A DNA stretch of 64,000 nucleotides from Acinetobacter lwoffii (GCF_002321025.1 NZ_DCLL01000031.1:1-64000); one strand, 5' to 3'; shown: positions 45,301-53,700, numbered from the stretch's first letter. Notes: generated from the letters alone by a model not told the origin. Numbers and translations: made by a program.

Positions 45301-46819
45301 CTTCAAGAGTACCTTAGCCGACAAGATTCGCGAAACCGAAGGACTGTTATTGCAACAATCCCGTATTCAGGCCGAGATTCAGGAAAGCCTGATGCGTACC
45401 CGTCTGGTTCCATTTGATCGGATGTTGCCGCGTTTACAGCGTATCGTGCGTCAAACCTCGACCACCTTGAACCGTCCTGCAGAACTGATCGTACAGAATA
45501 CCGAAGGTGAACTGGATCGTAACATTCTCGAGCGTTTGGTCACCCCATTTGAGCATATGCTGCGTAACGCGATTGACCATGGTCTGGAAGATACTGCAGA
45601 TCGTATCGCACTGAACAAGCCGGAAGTCGGTTCTATTGTCTTGAACATCAGCCGTCAGGGAACCGATGTAATCGTGTCCTTTAGTGATGATGGTAAGGGG
45701 GTCGATGCGGAGAAGATTCGTGAAAAAGCGCTGAGTCTGGATCTAATCAAAGCGGATCAAGTCATTGATCAGGAAGAAATCCTGCAATTTATCTTCCATC
45801 CTGGTTTCAGTACCGCGAAAGCAGTGACCCAGATTTCTGGTCGTGGTGTCGGTCTGGATGTGGTACAAAGCGAGATCAAATCACTGGGCGGCCATGTGTC
45901 AGTGAGCTCGGAACTGGGCAAGGGTACGGTCTTTACGATTCGCGTACCGACGACCGTAGCGGTCAGCGATGCCTTGATGGTGAAAGTGGGTGATCAGCAA
46001 TATGCGATTTCTCTGGCGCAGATTGACCGAATTGTGCGTATTGCACCGACCACATTGGAAAGCTATTTCAACAGTAAAGATGACTATTTCAAGATCGATG
46101 GCGCAAACTATAAGCTGCGTTATCTGTCTGAGTTTGTTGGCAACCAGCCGATTCCACGTCTGAATAATGTTGGTCATTCATTGCCGGTGCTGTTGATTAA
46201 AGGTAATAGTGGTCAAACCATTGCCTTGCTGGTCGATCAGTTGGTCGGTTCACGAGCGCAGATTGTAGTAAAACCGATTGGACAGCAGTTTGCCAACGTC
46301 GGGGTAGTGGCCGGTGCCACGATTCTGGGTGATGGTCAGGTCTGTCTGATTCTCGATGGACAGAATGTTGCCCGCCAGATTCAGGCGACACAGCGTGTCA
46401 AACAGCTGAATGATCAGCGTGATGGTTCGCGTAATTCAAATGCACGTCGTCTGGTGATGATTGTCGATGACTCGGTGACTGTACGTAAAGTGACGTCGCG
46501 TCTGCTTGAACGTCAAGGCTATGATATTGTCACTGCCAAAGATGGCGTAGATGCGATCGAGCAGCTTGAAAACGTCAGACCGGATCTGATGTTGCTGGAT
46601 ATCGAAATGCCGCGCATGGACGGTTTCGAAGTGACCAATCTGGTTCGTCACCATGATATTCACCGTGACTTGCCGATTATCATGATTACCTCACGTACCG
46701 GTGAGAAGCATCGTGAACGTGCATTCAGCTTGGGCGTAACCCACTATATGGGTAAACCGTTCCAGGAAGCGGAACTGTTGGCCAATATCCAGCAACTGAT
46801 TGCTGAAAAACAGAGGTAA
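42368..46819 (+). CDS. chpA: Hybrid chemotaxis histidine kinase ChpA
   Basis: A 1483-residue CheA-type kinase of type IV pilus chemosensing. Four HPt domains carry phospho-His motifs: FHTLKGSGRM (His66), IHTLRGSSSM (~237), LHTLKGGANM (~553) and AHSIKGGARM (~750). Next come a dimerisation region, an HATPase (N box FEHMLRNAIDHGLE near 1063, then SDDGKGVD and ISGRGVGLDVV), a CheW-like domain (about 1195-1340) and a C-terminal receiver with Asp in LMLLDIEMPRMDG near 1410. Pseudomonas ChpA is larger, with more phosphotransfer domains; this shorter form is as I expect for Acinetobacter. Acidic linkers separate the HPt domains. The next gene starts three bases after its stop. Confidence 0.95.
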   Translation: MKEILKNLVETTTLPEDSYLDQDAEILEIFVEEIEEIFVELNALFPEWLTNPDHQENLKTIRRHFHTLKGSGRMVGAKSAGEMAWAVEDTLNRVLSGSIQLTPTVQKFAQAVLNVYQYALYPKFKHVQQLDLDLRPMVLLGQQLQQQISPEPALEELLALAVHLTAEGQMTGLELADNEPSEAELTVAPVEVPVRSDIEETVAIFIEEAEEHLETIATFLRTEDEKSQDYNALIRAIHTLRGSSSMAQIDQIFEASSKVEHLFKTLLQDEIVSTSKETALLIQYAEFVSDYLHLLRQGNTAKLDAVYATFERVWNDYGFAVTETNSIQTQGLVSKLVELDIDLLLDAEFEFDKRAQVDYPEYIQALSQQAAELLAHTESRAAQGIHEFTADLKLAYDALLEKPVLLNSDYAYELFAQAHQEFIHLFDTLAAGQRVILNDEIQKILSELSAFVQQDLGIFAEDTTNQNVALSSEATQVAETVATGSVDFAGLSQRIAADRQQQQSAETNRYFDEELLSIFLEEADELLAGIDEDLNTWSKKQDDTTSLNNLMRHLHTLKGGANMIAASHIGLIAHELESIYERVIRQQIAVTPALIQIIRLVQDNISDRIQSIREDGIDYPAPEAIAILQNIQVLVSGQAVAAVESANTVVEVAEVEATSIREPQLEELATTEQPATDLAEAEELLEISESSEAIEDTPVERSEEDELKSIVEESFLEESEEILANAEKLLNQWFDQRSDRSLLLQLQRAAHSIKGGARMIDVEEVASIAYELETTFEQFAVYQFNSNAYDGLLQKTLVWLRQAIFQRDYNGFDQLYSSLKKIAYVDVTAQLPERLAKTDNLVVSTDFGFVEGDGTEPPQMMGEWANSGTSDSNNEMIRISADLVEKMIDLSGENSINRSRIEMDLGQLGNTLNEMELAIKRLADQLRRMEGELESQIIAKHGSENSRYADFDPLEMDQYSSLNQLSKSLAESASDLVDFKSTLADKIRETEGLLLQQSRIQAEIQESLMRTRLVPFDRMLPRLQRIVRQTSTTLNRPAELIVQNTEGELDRNILERLVTPFEHMLRNAIDHGLEDTADRIALNKPEVGSIVLNISRQGTDVIVSFSDDGKGVDAEKIREKALSLDLIKADQVIDQEEILQFIFHPGFSTAKAVTQISGRGVGLDVVQSEIKSLGGHVSVSSELGKGTVFTIRVPTTVAVSDALMVKVGDQQYAISLAQIDRIVRIAPTTLESYFNSKDDYFKIDGANYKLRYLSEFVGNQPIPRLNNVGHSLPVLLIKGNSGQTIALLVDQLVGSRAQIVVKPIGQQFANVGVVAGATILGDGQVCLILDGQNVARQIQATQRVKQLNDQRDGSRNSNARRLVMIVDDSVTVRKVTSRLLERQGYDIVTAKDGVDAIEQLENVRPDLMLLDIEMPRMDGFEVTNLVRHHDIHRDLPIIMITSRTGEKHRERAFSLGVTHYMGKPFQEAELLANIQQLIAEKQR

Positions 46820-46822
46820 TAT

Positions 46823-47281
46823 ATGAGTCAGACCAATTCAAGCAATAAAATGGCTGATCAGATTAGCCAGCAGGAACTTCAGCATCTGATTACGGTATCG
46901 ACCGGATTTATTGATGCCTATATTATTGACTGTCATGGCAAAGATCCGATGTTATTGCCACAAAACATTGTCCTGTCAGCACTGGATAGCAATACTCAGG
47001 TCAAAACTGTAGAATGGCATGAGGCACAGTTACCGGTCTATGCAGTGAATGATCCGTCACGTCAAAATGGGGTGGCACTGGTGATTGAGGGGGATGAAAT
47101 TACTCAGCGCTTTGCCCTGATGTGTAATGAAATGCCGAAAACCATCCGGATTCGTATTTCCGAAGTGGTCGATGTCGATCAGCCGGTGAATGATCCTGCC
47201 ATCTTTCAATATGTGCGCATGAACGAACAGCTGTTCCATATTCCGAATATGACCAATATTCAGGCTACAATCGGGCTGTAA
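46823..47281 (+). CDS. ChpC-like / CheW-related protein at the end of the Pil-Chp cluster
   Basis: A 152-residue acidic protein whose start lies three bases after the chpA stop, so almost certainly translated with it. Weak CheW-like character (PQNIVLSALDSNTQVKTVEW, LPVYAVNDPSRQNGVALVIE) and position suggest a ChpC-type coupling protein, as follows chpA in Pseudomonas. The similarity I can see is modest, so this rests largely on context. A strong terminator closes the cluster. Confidence 0.7.
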   Translation: MSQTNSSNKMADQISQQELQHLITVSTGFIDAYIIDCHGKDPMLLPQNIVLSALDSNTQVKTVEWHEAQLPVYAVNDPSRQNGVALVIEGDEITQRFALMCNEMPKTIRIRISEVVDVDQPVNDPAIFQYVRMNEQLFHIPNMTNIQATIGL

Positions 47282-47299
47282 TCCAGGCTATAAAATATA

Positions 47300-47327
47300 A
47301 AAAAGGAACTCCATGGAGTTCCTTTTT
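47300..47327. terminator. Bidirectional terminator closing the Pil-Chp cluster
   Basis: Perfect palindrome AAAAAGGAACTCC/GGAGTTCCTTTTT between convergent genes. Confidence 0.92.
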
Positions 47328-47346
47328 TATTGCGTTATGAATTTAC

Positions 47347-48483
47347 TTAATTGGCGAGTAAATTCACGAGAATCTGCTCATAGATTTCAGCCAATGGCTC
47401 TAAGTCTGCAATATCGACATGTTCATTGATCTGATGAATTGTGGCATTCAATACACCAAGTTCCAGAACTTGTGCGCCGGTAGGTGCAATAAAGCGACCA
47501 TCTGAGGTGCCACCTGAAGTGGATAGTTCAGTTTCAGTCCCCGTCACATTCAGAATGGCGGTTTTAGCTGCATTTACCAGTTCACCAACTGGCGTCAGGA
47601 AAGGCAGGCCAGATAAAGTCCAGGAAATGTCATAGTCCACACCATGACGATCCAGAATTTCCAGTGTACGGGATTTAAGTTCTTCGGCAGTCACTTCAGT
47701 TGAATAACGCCAGTTGCACAATAGGTTCATGGTGCCGGGAACAACATTGGTTGCGCCTGTACCTGCATTGATATTGGAAATCTGGAAGGTCGTCGCCGGG
47801 AAATATTCGTTGCCATGATCCCAGACTGTGTCGCACAGTTCAGCAATCGCTTTAGAGGCGGTATGAATCGGATTCACGGCCAGATGCGGATAAGCCACAT
47901 GACCCTGTTTGCCTTTGACTGTAAGGTTGGCATTTAATGAACCACGACGGCCATTTTTGACTATATCGCCCAGTTTATTAGTACTTGACGGTTCACCGAC
48001 CAGACACCAGGTAATTTTCTCATTACGCGCTTCCAGTGTTTCAATCACTTTCACCGTGCCGTTAATCGATGGACCTTCTTCATCTGAAGTAATCAGGTAG
48101 GCAATCGAACCTTTGTGATTCGGATATTTTTCAACAAAACGTTCTGTTGCAACTACCATGGCTGCCAAAGCCGTTTTCATGTCAGCACTGCCACGACCAT
48201 AAAGTTTGCCTTCACGGATTTCTGGTAAAAAAGGATCTGAGTTCCAGGCATCCAGATTCCCTGTTGGCACGACATCGGTATGGCCAGCGAAACAGAAGAC
48301 CGGACCTTCTGTGCCTTTGCGTGCCCAGATATTATCTACATCTTCAAAGCGCATGGATTCAATATTGAAACCAATCTTCTTTAAACGTTCAGCCATGATG
48401 TTCTGGCAGTCATGATCAATCGGTGTGACAGAAGGCTGACGTAATAGTTGCAGGCTTAAATCGAGGGTAGCGGAAGAGCTCAT
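47347..48483 (-). CDS. dapE: Succinyl-diaminopimelate desuccinylase
   Basis: A 378-residue M20-family dinuclear zinc amidohydrolase. It removes succinate from N-succinyl-LL-diaminopimelate in lysine and peptidoglycan precursor synthesis. Metal-ligand motifs are [12 protein letters not shown] near residue 66, [15 protein letters not shown] near 96 and [12 protein letters not shown] near 129, where Glu is the catalytic base. The C-terminal ligand lies in [12 protein letters not shown]. Full length. Cytoplasmic. Confidence 0.96.
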   Translation of the reverse strand: MSSSATLDLSLQLLRQPSVTPIDHDCQNIMAERLKKIGFNIESMRFEDVDNIWARKGTEGPVFCFAGHTDVVPTGNLDAWNSDPFLPEIREGKLYGRGSADMKTALAAMVVATERFVEKYPNHKGSIAYLITSDEEGPSINGTVKVIETLEARNEKITWCLVGEPSSTNKLGDIVKNGRRGSLNANLTVKGKQGHVAYPHLAVNPIHTASKAIAELCDTVWDHGNEYFPATTFQISNINAGTGATNVVPGTMNLLCNWRYSTEVTAEELKSRTLEILDRHGVDYDISWTLSGLPFLTPVGELVNAAKTAILNVTGTETELSTSGGTSDGRFIAPTGAQVLELGVLNATIHQINEHVDIADLEPLAEIYEQILVNLLAN

Positions 48484-48556
48484 ACGGTATTCAACAGTCG
48501 ATAATTTTTTCGGCTCTATAATAGGCGAATATAGGCTTGAATGTGAACGACTGATA

Positions 48557-48582
48557 TAAAAAAACCCTATCTGGGATAGGGT
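48557..48582 (-). terminator. Terminator of the entericidin-like gene
   Basis: Hairpin ACCCTATC/GATAGGGT; on the minus strand it is followed by seven T. It lies 23 bases after the entericidin stop and before dapE on the same strand. Confidence 0.85.
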
Positions 48583-48604
48583 TCTGTGAGCGTTTAGGAA
48601 AAAA

Positions 48605-48754
48605 CTAGTTTTGACGGATTTCGTCAGAGGTTTTTTCAGCAGTATTGGTTACCGCATCGCCAGCCTTAGACACATCTTTGCCCATGCCTTTTACGGTGTT
48701 ACAGCCAGTCAATACAAAAGCCATCATTAATGAAGCAGCAAGAATTTTTTTCAT
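48605..48754 (-). CDS. Entericidin-family small lipoprotein
   Basis: A 49-residue lipoprotein. A signal peptide ([18 protein letters not shown]) ends in lipobox LTGC with Cys18. The mature part, [17 protein letters not shown], matches entericidin A/B proteins, membrane lipoproteins of a proposed toxin-antidote pair. Three ATG codons stand in a row; I take the third (48754) because GGAG then sits six bases upstream. Only one entericidin is present, with no partner alongside. Confidence 0.88.
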   Translation of the reverse strand: MKKILAASLMMAFVLTGCNTVKGMGKDVSKAGDAVTNTAEKTSDEIRQN

Positions 48755-48869
48755 CATCATCTCCGTATAATCAATAATAAAATTATTATGATGTGGGACT
48801 TAGAGTAGAAAATATACGCTCTAAAAAATATGTGGTTTTCATAGTGCTTCGGTTAATAAATGTAATGCT

Positions 48870-49745
48870 TTATAGGGGCTTATGCGATGGATGCTGGATC
48901 AGCACCGGATTGCGATACATATAAAAGTCATTGCTATCGAGTTTTTTATAAAGTCCATTCGTCCACCAGATCGCAGCTGAACTGCTCGGCCGGGCTTGCG
49001 GATAAATCCATTCATGCCGTTGCAGACGATAGAAACCGTGCTGTGCAGCAGGAATATGCTGTCCCCATACGCCCAGACGACGCTCGGTATTGATCCATGA
49101 GGGAATTGGCTGATCGGCATGATGTGTAGGCAAATATAGCTGTCCCTTGAGGACGCAATACCGTTTTTGAATGGGATGCTGCAAAGCCTCATCAAACTGG
49201 AATTGTTTTTGTGTGAAATGTTTCATTTTTCTGATTAAAGTATCGGTGCGGTTCAGGCCATACCAATGCGGCAGACTAAAATCGGCTTCGGCCAGATAAT
49301 ACTTCAATGCCACTTCCCAATGTTCAATTTGTCCTGTAGCAGTATTCAATAGCAGAAAATCCAGCTCACCCAAGGTCTTGGCACCCTCAATTTTTTGCAG
49401 ACTATGGCCAAGCAGTCGATAGGGGTGATAAGCATCATCGAGTAACCAGAACCAGACCAGCATTTCAAAACGCAGCCCTAAACGCGTGCTTTTTAGTTGC
49501 TGCACAAATTCGATTAATTCTTTTGGATGCTGATCAAGAAATTCCAAGCGTGGATGATAACGGCTAAGATGTTGCTGCCAGGTTTGGCTGTCATGCAGTT
49601 CAAAACGATGTATGAGCTCAAGTTCATCTGGAACATGGGACAAGATATTCGGACTGCCAACAGCAAATGCCAGTTGACGCACCAGAGGATGTTGATAACG
49701 TTGCCATGCTTCTACAAGATTTTGGTTTAAATTGGAAAAGGGCAT
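48870..49745 (-). CDS. DUF1853 family protein
   Basis: A 291-residue soluble protein. Family-type sequences include RLGLRFEMLVWFWL near residue 85, GELDFLLLNTATGQIEHWEVALKYYL near 125, and a C-terminal Trp/Arg-rich part. The E-V-K-like core (LDFLL then HWEVALKYY) recalls the PD-(D/E)XK nuclease fold, though no activity is known to me. It stands alone, divergent from the DUF454 gene. Confidence 0.82.
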   Translation of the reverse strand: MPFSNLNQNLVEAWQRYQHPLVRQLAFAVGSPNILSHVPDELELIHRFELHDSQTWQQHLSRYHPRLEFLDQHPKELIEFVQQLKSTRLGLRFEMLVWFWLLDDAYHPYRLLGHSLQKIEGAKTLGELDFLLLNTATGQIEHWEVALKYYLAEADFSLPHWYGLNRTDTLIRKMKHFTQKQFQFDEALQHPIQKRYCVLKGQLYLPTHHADQPIPSWINTERRLGVWGQHIPAAQHGFYRLQRHEWIYPQARPSSSAAIWWTNGLYKKLDSNDFYMYRNPVLIQHPSHKPL

Positions 49746-49832
49746 AGTACAACCTGTGAAAAGTGCAGAAATACAACGGACAGTATCGGAAAACGCTTTA
49801 TACTACCTGAATTCTGCGGCTAGGGTTGATGT

Positions 49833-50315
49833 ATGAAAGTGTTGTTTTGGCGAAGTCTGGTGGTGCTGTTTGTGATCCTGGGCTTTATCGGTGCAATCCT
49901 GCCGGGTATGCCAACAACGGTCTTTTTGATTCTGGCGGCCTGGGCGGCATCCAAAGGCTGGCCGCAAATGGATGAGTGGTTATTGAATCATCCCAAATAT
50001 GGTCCGACCTTAAGAGATTGGCGTGCCCACGGTACTGTACCGCGTAAGGCCAAATGGCTGGCCAGTATCATGATGCTGATCAGCGGGATCATCATGCTGT
50101 TTACTACTGCACCCTTGGCCGTAAAAGCCTTTACCAATATTACGATGCTGATCGTCGCGATCTGGTTATGGCGACGCCCTGAACCGAATCAGATCATTAT
50201 TCAGCAAAATACAGTTGACCCAGAAAAGACAGATCTACCAACAGCGCCATCTGAAGATAATCAGTTAAACCCTATAAAGCCAAATAAAATAGAGTCTGAG
50301 AATAACAAGTCATGA
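49833..50315 (+). CDS. DUF454 (YbaN-like) inner-membrane protein
   Basis: A 160-residue protein. An N-terminal hydrophobic segment has the family motif GFIGAILPGMPTTVFLILAA. The loop LNHPKYGPTLRDWRAHGTVP is typical of DUF454, and two more helices lie near 75-115. A hydrophilic tail of about 45 residues is extra. The last codons overlap the next gene in an ATGA, so the two are translationally coupled. Confidence 0.88.
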   Translation: MKVLFWRSLVVLFVILGFIGAILPGMPTTVFLILAAWAASKGWPQMDEWLLNHPKYGPTLRDWRAHGTVPRKAKWLASIMMLISGIIMLFTTAPLAVKAFTNITMLIVAIWLWRRPEPNQIIIQQNTVDPEKTDLPTAPSEDNQLNPIKPNKIESENNKS

Positions 50316-50845
50316 ATACCTTGCATCTGGATCAAGCCGATATCCTGATTGATCTTGCCCAACAAAAACTGTATCTGCCCCGTCTAAACAAGCAATATCT
50401 GATTTCCAGTGGCAAAAATGGCATTGGTGAAACTGAAAATAGTGGCAAGACTCCTCGTGGCTGGCACAAGATTGCTGAAAAGTTTGGTCAGAATGCTCCC
50501 TTAAATAGTGTATTTGTCGCACGTCAGGCGACGGGTGAAATTTATAATCCCCAATTGGCGGCAGAATTCCCGCAGCGGGACTGGATCCTGACGCGCATTT
50601 TATGGCTGAGTGGCCTTGAAGCTGGTTTTAATCAAGGCGAGGGCTGCGATACCTATCAGCGTTATATCTATATTCATGGCACCCCAGAAACCGAAAAGAT
50701 GGGAGAGCCGCTGTCGCACGGCTGTATCCGTATGCGTAATCCGGAGGTCGCTGAATTATTTGACCTGATCAGTGAAGATGCACTGGTCTATATTTCAGAA
50801 CAGGCATTAGATCTGGGCAGGCTGAATGTTTCGAAAAGCGAATAA
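50312..50845 (+). CDS. L,D-transpeptidase (YkuD domain)
   Basis: A 177-residue YkuD-fold enzyme with the catalytic motif SHGCIRMRNPEV near residue 138 and the upstream HGTPETEKMGEP. Such enzymes form 3-3 crosslinks or attach lipoproteins to peptidoglycan. I see no signal peptide, which is unusual for an enzyme acting on the wall; related short family members are annotated as cytoplasmic or as recycling carboxypeptidases. Coupled to DUF454 by ATGA overlap. Confidence 0.88.
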   Translation: MNTLHLDQADILIDLAQQKLYLPRLNKQYLISSGKNGIGETENSGKTPRGWHKIAEKFGQNAPLNSVFVARQATGEIYNPQLAAEFPQRDWILTRILWLSGLEAGFNQGEGCDTYQRYIYIHGTPETEKMGEPLSHGCIRMRNPEVAELFDLISEDALVYISEQALDLGRLNVSKSE

Positions 50846-51338
50846 AAGTTAGATTTTAAGATTATGTGAAAATGGTTTTGTTTTTATGGACTGAATCTGC
50901 TTGGTGGAGACAGCAGAAAAGATTGATTAATCTGATCCAGATGGTATTTTTATCGCATGGAATGGGTTAAATGATTATTTGAAGCTTAGATTTACTGGCA
51001 TTTTCTGAATAAAAATAAATGACAGTTGAAAGATTACATGAACACAACGTCGAGTATTTTAAAGCTTTGTATAATCCTTAATCAGAATTGCAATATGTCG
51101 TGTGGTTAGACTGAAACTTCGCAGGGTAAAACACAAAATTTCGCTTCAATTTTCATTTTGAAAATTAAAAAATTTCGGTAGAGACTTAAAAAATAAACAA
51201 AAAGTGTTGTTTTTTTTAACAAACAACCTATTTTTTAATCACTCACACCTAAAAAGTGGAAAACATTCCGAAAAGCGTTTGACAGGCTGTGCAGATTCTC
51301 TATAATGCACCCATCAAACGATGATAGACGTTTAGAAA
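50846..51338. other. AT-rich region leading to the tRNA array
   Basis: About 490 bases, very AT-rich after 51,000. No gene is seen. The right end holds the tRNA promoter. Confidence 0.55.
51279..51306 (+). promoter_or_regulatory. Sigma-70 promoter of the tRNA array
   Basis: Perfect -35 TTGACA (51279-51284) and perfect -10 TATAAT (51301-51306) with a 16-base spacer, 33 bases before the first tRNA. As strong as expected for stable RNA genes. Confidence 0.9.
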
Positions 51339-51414
51339 GGGCGCTTAGCTCAGTTGGTAGAGCGTCTGCCTTACAAGCAGAATGTCGGCGGTTCGATCCC
51401 GTCAGCGCCCACCA
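51339..51414 (+). tRNA. tRNA-Val (TAC), copy 1
   Basis: 76 bases with encoded CCA. Acceptor stem GGGCGCT/AGCGCCC, anticodon loop CTTACAA (anticodon TAC) and T-loop TTCGATC. Confidence 0.97.
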
Positions 51415-51442
51415 AGCTCTTTCATGTTGAGACCTTATAGTT

Positions 51443-51519
51443 GCAGCGGTAGTTCAGTTGGTTAGAATACCGGCCTGTCACGCCGGGGGTCGCGGGTTCG
51501 AGCCCCGTCCGCTGCGCCA
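51443..51519 (+). tRNA. tRNA-Asp (GTC), copy 1
   Basis: 77 bases with encoded CCA. Acceptor stem GCAGCGG/CCGCTGC, anticodon loop CTGTCAC (anticodon GTC) and anticodon stem CCGGC/GCCGG. Confidence 0.97.
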
Positions 51520-51567
51520 CTTTAAGATCTTGATTTTCGTTTGCCACAATAGCGACATTGTGTAAAT

Positions 51568-51644
51568 GCAGCGGTAGTTCAGTTGGTTAGAATATCGGCC
51601 TGTCACGCCGAGGGTCGCGGGTTCGAGCCCCGTCCGCTGCGCCA
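51568..51644 (+). tRNA. tRNA-Asp (GTC), copy 2, variant anticodon stem
   Basis: As copy 1, except for a compensatory pair change at the top of the anticodon stem: C to T at 51595 and G to A at 51611. This converts a C-G pair to U-A, so the stem is TCGGC/GCCGA. Confidence 0.97.
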
Positions 51645-51665
51645 TTTATACGATAGACCTTTTGA

Positions 51666-51741
51666 GGGCGCTTAGCTCAGTTGGTAGAGCGTCTGCCTTA
51701 CAAGCAGAATGTCGGCGGTTCGATCCCGTCAGCGCCCACCA
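51666..51741 (+). tRNA. tRNA-Val (TAC), copy 2
   Basis: Sequence appears identical to copy 1, CCA encoded. Confidence 0.97.
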
Positions 51742-51755
51742 GATTCTTTTGCGAT

Positions 51756-51832
51756 GCAGCGGTAGTTCAGTTGGTTAGAATACCGGCCTGTCACGCCGGG
51801 GGTCGCGGGTTCGAGCCCCGTCCGCTGCGCCA
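51756..51832 (+). tRNA. tRNA-Asp (GTC), copy 3
   Basis: Sequence appears identical to Asp copy 1, CCA encoded, 14 bases after the preceding Val gene. Confidence 0.97.
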
Positions 51833-51901
51833 TTTCAAAAGAAATTAAATTGAGGTCCCTGAGCCTGAATTTAATAAACTAAAGATTGACACTCTTTATC
51901 A

Positions 51902-51977
51902 GGGCGCTTAGCTCAGTTGGTAGAGCGTCTGCCTTACAAGCAGAATGTCGGCGGTTCGATCCCGTCAGCGCCCACCA
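51902..51977 (+). tRNA. tRNA-Val (TAC), copy 3
   Basis: Sequence appears identical to Val copy 1, CCA encoded. Confidence 0.97.
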
Positions 51978-51989
51978 GATTCTTACGAT

Positions 51990-52066
51990 GCAGCGGTAGT
52001 TCAGTTGGTTAGAATACCGGCCTGTCACGCCGGGGGTCGCGGGTTCGAGCCCCGTCCGCTGCGCCA
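51990..52066 (+). tRNA. tRNA-Asp (GTC), copy 4
   Basis: Sequence appears identical to Asp copy 1, 12 bases after Val copy 3. The Val-Asp block with its short AGATTCTT-type spacer repeats the 51666-51832 block, showing tandem duplication. Confidence 0.97.
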
Positions 52067-52172
52067 TCTTAAGATGAAAAGCTTGGATTCCTGAGATCTG
52101 AGTTTTCAAGATACCAAGACTACATTCCTTGTTGGTCTTGCGTCATTTAAAACAACGTTGTTGTTTTTCTCA

Positions 52173-52248
52173 GGGCGCTTAGCTCAGTTGGTAGAGCGTC
52201 TGCCTTACAAGCAGAATGTCGGCGGTTCGATCCCGTCAGCGCCCACCA
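52173..52248 (+). tRNA. tRNA-Val (TAC), copy 4
   Basis: Sequence appears identical to Val copy 1, CCA encoded; last gene of the array. Confidence 0.97.
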
Positions 52249-52320
52249 TATCTTCTTGCTTCAACTCTATTTATTCCTTAGAATCTGATTCTATTATAAT
52301 AATATTAAGATTTCACGATT

Positions 52321-52782
52321 ATGAGAAATCCCTATCAGCGCAAAGCCGCGACCAAATCCCAAAAAACTGCTTTCGATCCTCAACAGCTTTATAAGCAATA
52401 TATTGAAGCCATTGTTGCCAATGCTGGTATTTTTGCACTCTACCAAGATGGCTGGGCCTTATGTGCCACGCCTACCGGACAACGCGCATTTGCCTGCTGG
52501 CAAAGTAAAGGTCTGGCTCGACTGCTGATTAAAGACAATTGGGCAAATTACGAGATTCAGGAAATTGGTCTTAAGGATTTTGTAGAGAAAGTCATTCCCT
52601 TTTTACGTCAGGAAAGTACCATTGTTTCGCTTGATCTGACCCCGGAAGGACAGAATATTCTGGTGGCACCGGAAAAATTATTACTCGATATTAAAAATTA
52701 TCTGTATCAGATTTATGTGCAAAAACCTGAACTGTTTAAAAATCCGGATATGCCTTTGCCTAGGCAGATCCGTTTAAATTAA
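52321..52782 (+). CDS. DUF2750 family protein
   Basis: A 153-residue soluble protein. A basic N-terminal tail precedes a compact alpha/beta domain with YQDGWALCATPTGQRAFACW near residue 40 and DNWANYEIQEIGLKDFVEKV near 77, the pattern of DUF2750. The C-terminal part is longer than the minimal domain. No membrane segment. Follows the tRNA array by 72 bases. Function unknown. Confidence 0.82.
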   Translation: MRNPYQRKAATKSQKTAFDPQQLYKQYIEAIVANAGIFALYQDGWALCATPTGQRAFACWQSKGLARLLIKDNWANYEIQEIGLKDFVEKVIPFLRQESTIVSLDLTPEGQNILVAPEKLLLDIKNYLYQIYVQKPELFKNPDMPLPRQIRLN

Positions 52783-52807
52783 ATTTATTGTTTTTAAAAC
52801 AGCTTGT

Positions 52808-53602
52808 TTATTGGAACAATGAATATTCATTCAGTAGCCAGCCACTAATCAAAGCAAAATATTCGCGTAACCAGGAATTATAGCGAACATTCTGGGGTGT
52901 GCTGGCACTCAGGCTGATGACTTGTTGATAACCCTGATGTCTGGCAATGGCGCGAGCACGAGGGCTGTGAAAATCGCTGGTGACAATCGCAATTGGCTCA
53001 TTTCGATCAATATGTTGCTGTTTTAATATTGCCTGAGAATATTGCAGGTTCTGTTGGGTACTCCTGCTTTGATCTTCTAGGCTAATGGGGTTGTTGAGCT
53101 GCGGATAGTTCGTATGGATATAACTTTGCATGACTTCAGCTTCGCTCTGTCTCTCCCAGAAATTTCGTCCACCGGTCATAATGATTAAAGTCTTCGGATA
53201 TCGTTCTGCATATTTTGCTGCGGTATCCAGACGATTTTTTAAGATGGGTGAGGGCTGACCCTGATTAATACCACTACCTAATACTAAAATCGCTGCAGCA
53301 GGTCGTGCCGGAACAGTCGGGTTGATTGACATCTGGATATAAGCGAAGAAAGCAGCGACACTGATGATCCAGAATAGAAATCCGCCCCAGAGACTGTTCC
53401 AGAACAAGGTTCTGAATCGGGAATTCTGTTTCCAGCGCTGAATAGATGAAAAAAACAAGGCATACAGGATGAATGCCACCCCAATGAAGATCGACAGGGC
53501 AATAGCAAAATGCCTCTGACCTTGGCTCAGTAACCAGACGCTATTGAGACATAGAATCAAGCCAAAGATCAGGCTAAGACTTCGTTTAAGTTGATTGAGC
53601 AT
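52808..53602 (-). CDS. YdcF/SanA-family (DUF218) membrane-anchored protein
   Basis: A 264-residue protein. Three hydrophobic segments at about 8-25, 30-52 and 67-90 precede a DUF218 domain with AILVLGSGINQGQPSPILKN near 103, KTLIIMTGGRNFWERQSEAE near 135 and IVTSDFHSPRARAIARHQG near 205. The layout resembles ElyC/YdcF proteins linked to envelope polysaccharide metabolism. The catalytic domain probably faces the periplasm. Monocistronic. Confidence 0.87.
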   Translation of the reverse strand: MLNQLKRSLSLIFGLILCLNSVWLLSQGQRHFAIALSIFIGVAFILYALFFSSIQRWKQNSRFRTLFWNSLWGGFLFWIISVAAFFAYIQMSINPTVPARPAAAILVLGSGINQGQPSPILKNRLDTAAKYAERYPKTLIIMTGGRNFWERQSEAEVMQSYIHTNYPQLNNPISLEDQSRSTQQNLQYSQAILKQQHIDRNEPIAIVTSDFHSPRARAIARHQGYQQVISLSASTPQNVRYNSWLREYFALISGWLLNEYSLFQ

Positions 53603-53656
53603 CCATAGTTCCTTTTTTCTTATTCATATTCTTATTATTGCTTTTGTATCTTCAAT

Positions 53657-53684
53657 AAAAACCGGGCCATTGAGCCCGGTTTTT
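53657..53684 (-). terminator. Terminator of the PepSY flavoreductase gene
   Basis: Hairpin AAAAACCGGGC-(loop)-GCCCGGTTTTT, about 17 bases downstream of the stop at 53701 on the minus strand. Confidence 0.9.
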
Positions 53685-53700
53685 AGCATATCAGGTTATC

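Noticed and set aside
51879..52109. 76-codon minus-strand frame containing RTGLEPATPGVTGRYSNQLN
   Set aside because: It is the antisense of the tRNA-Val and tRNA-Asp genes, a well-known false protein that arises wherever these tRNAs repeat.
52158..52394. 78-codon plus-strand frame with GRLAQLVERLPYKQNVGGSI
   Set aside because: It is a translation through the last tRNA-Val gene and the start of the DUF2750 gene in another frame.
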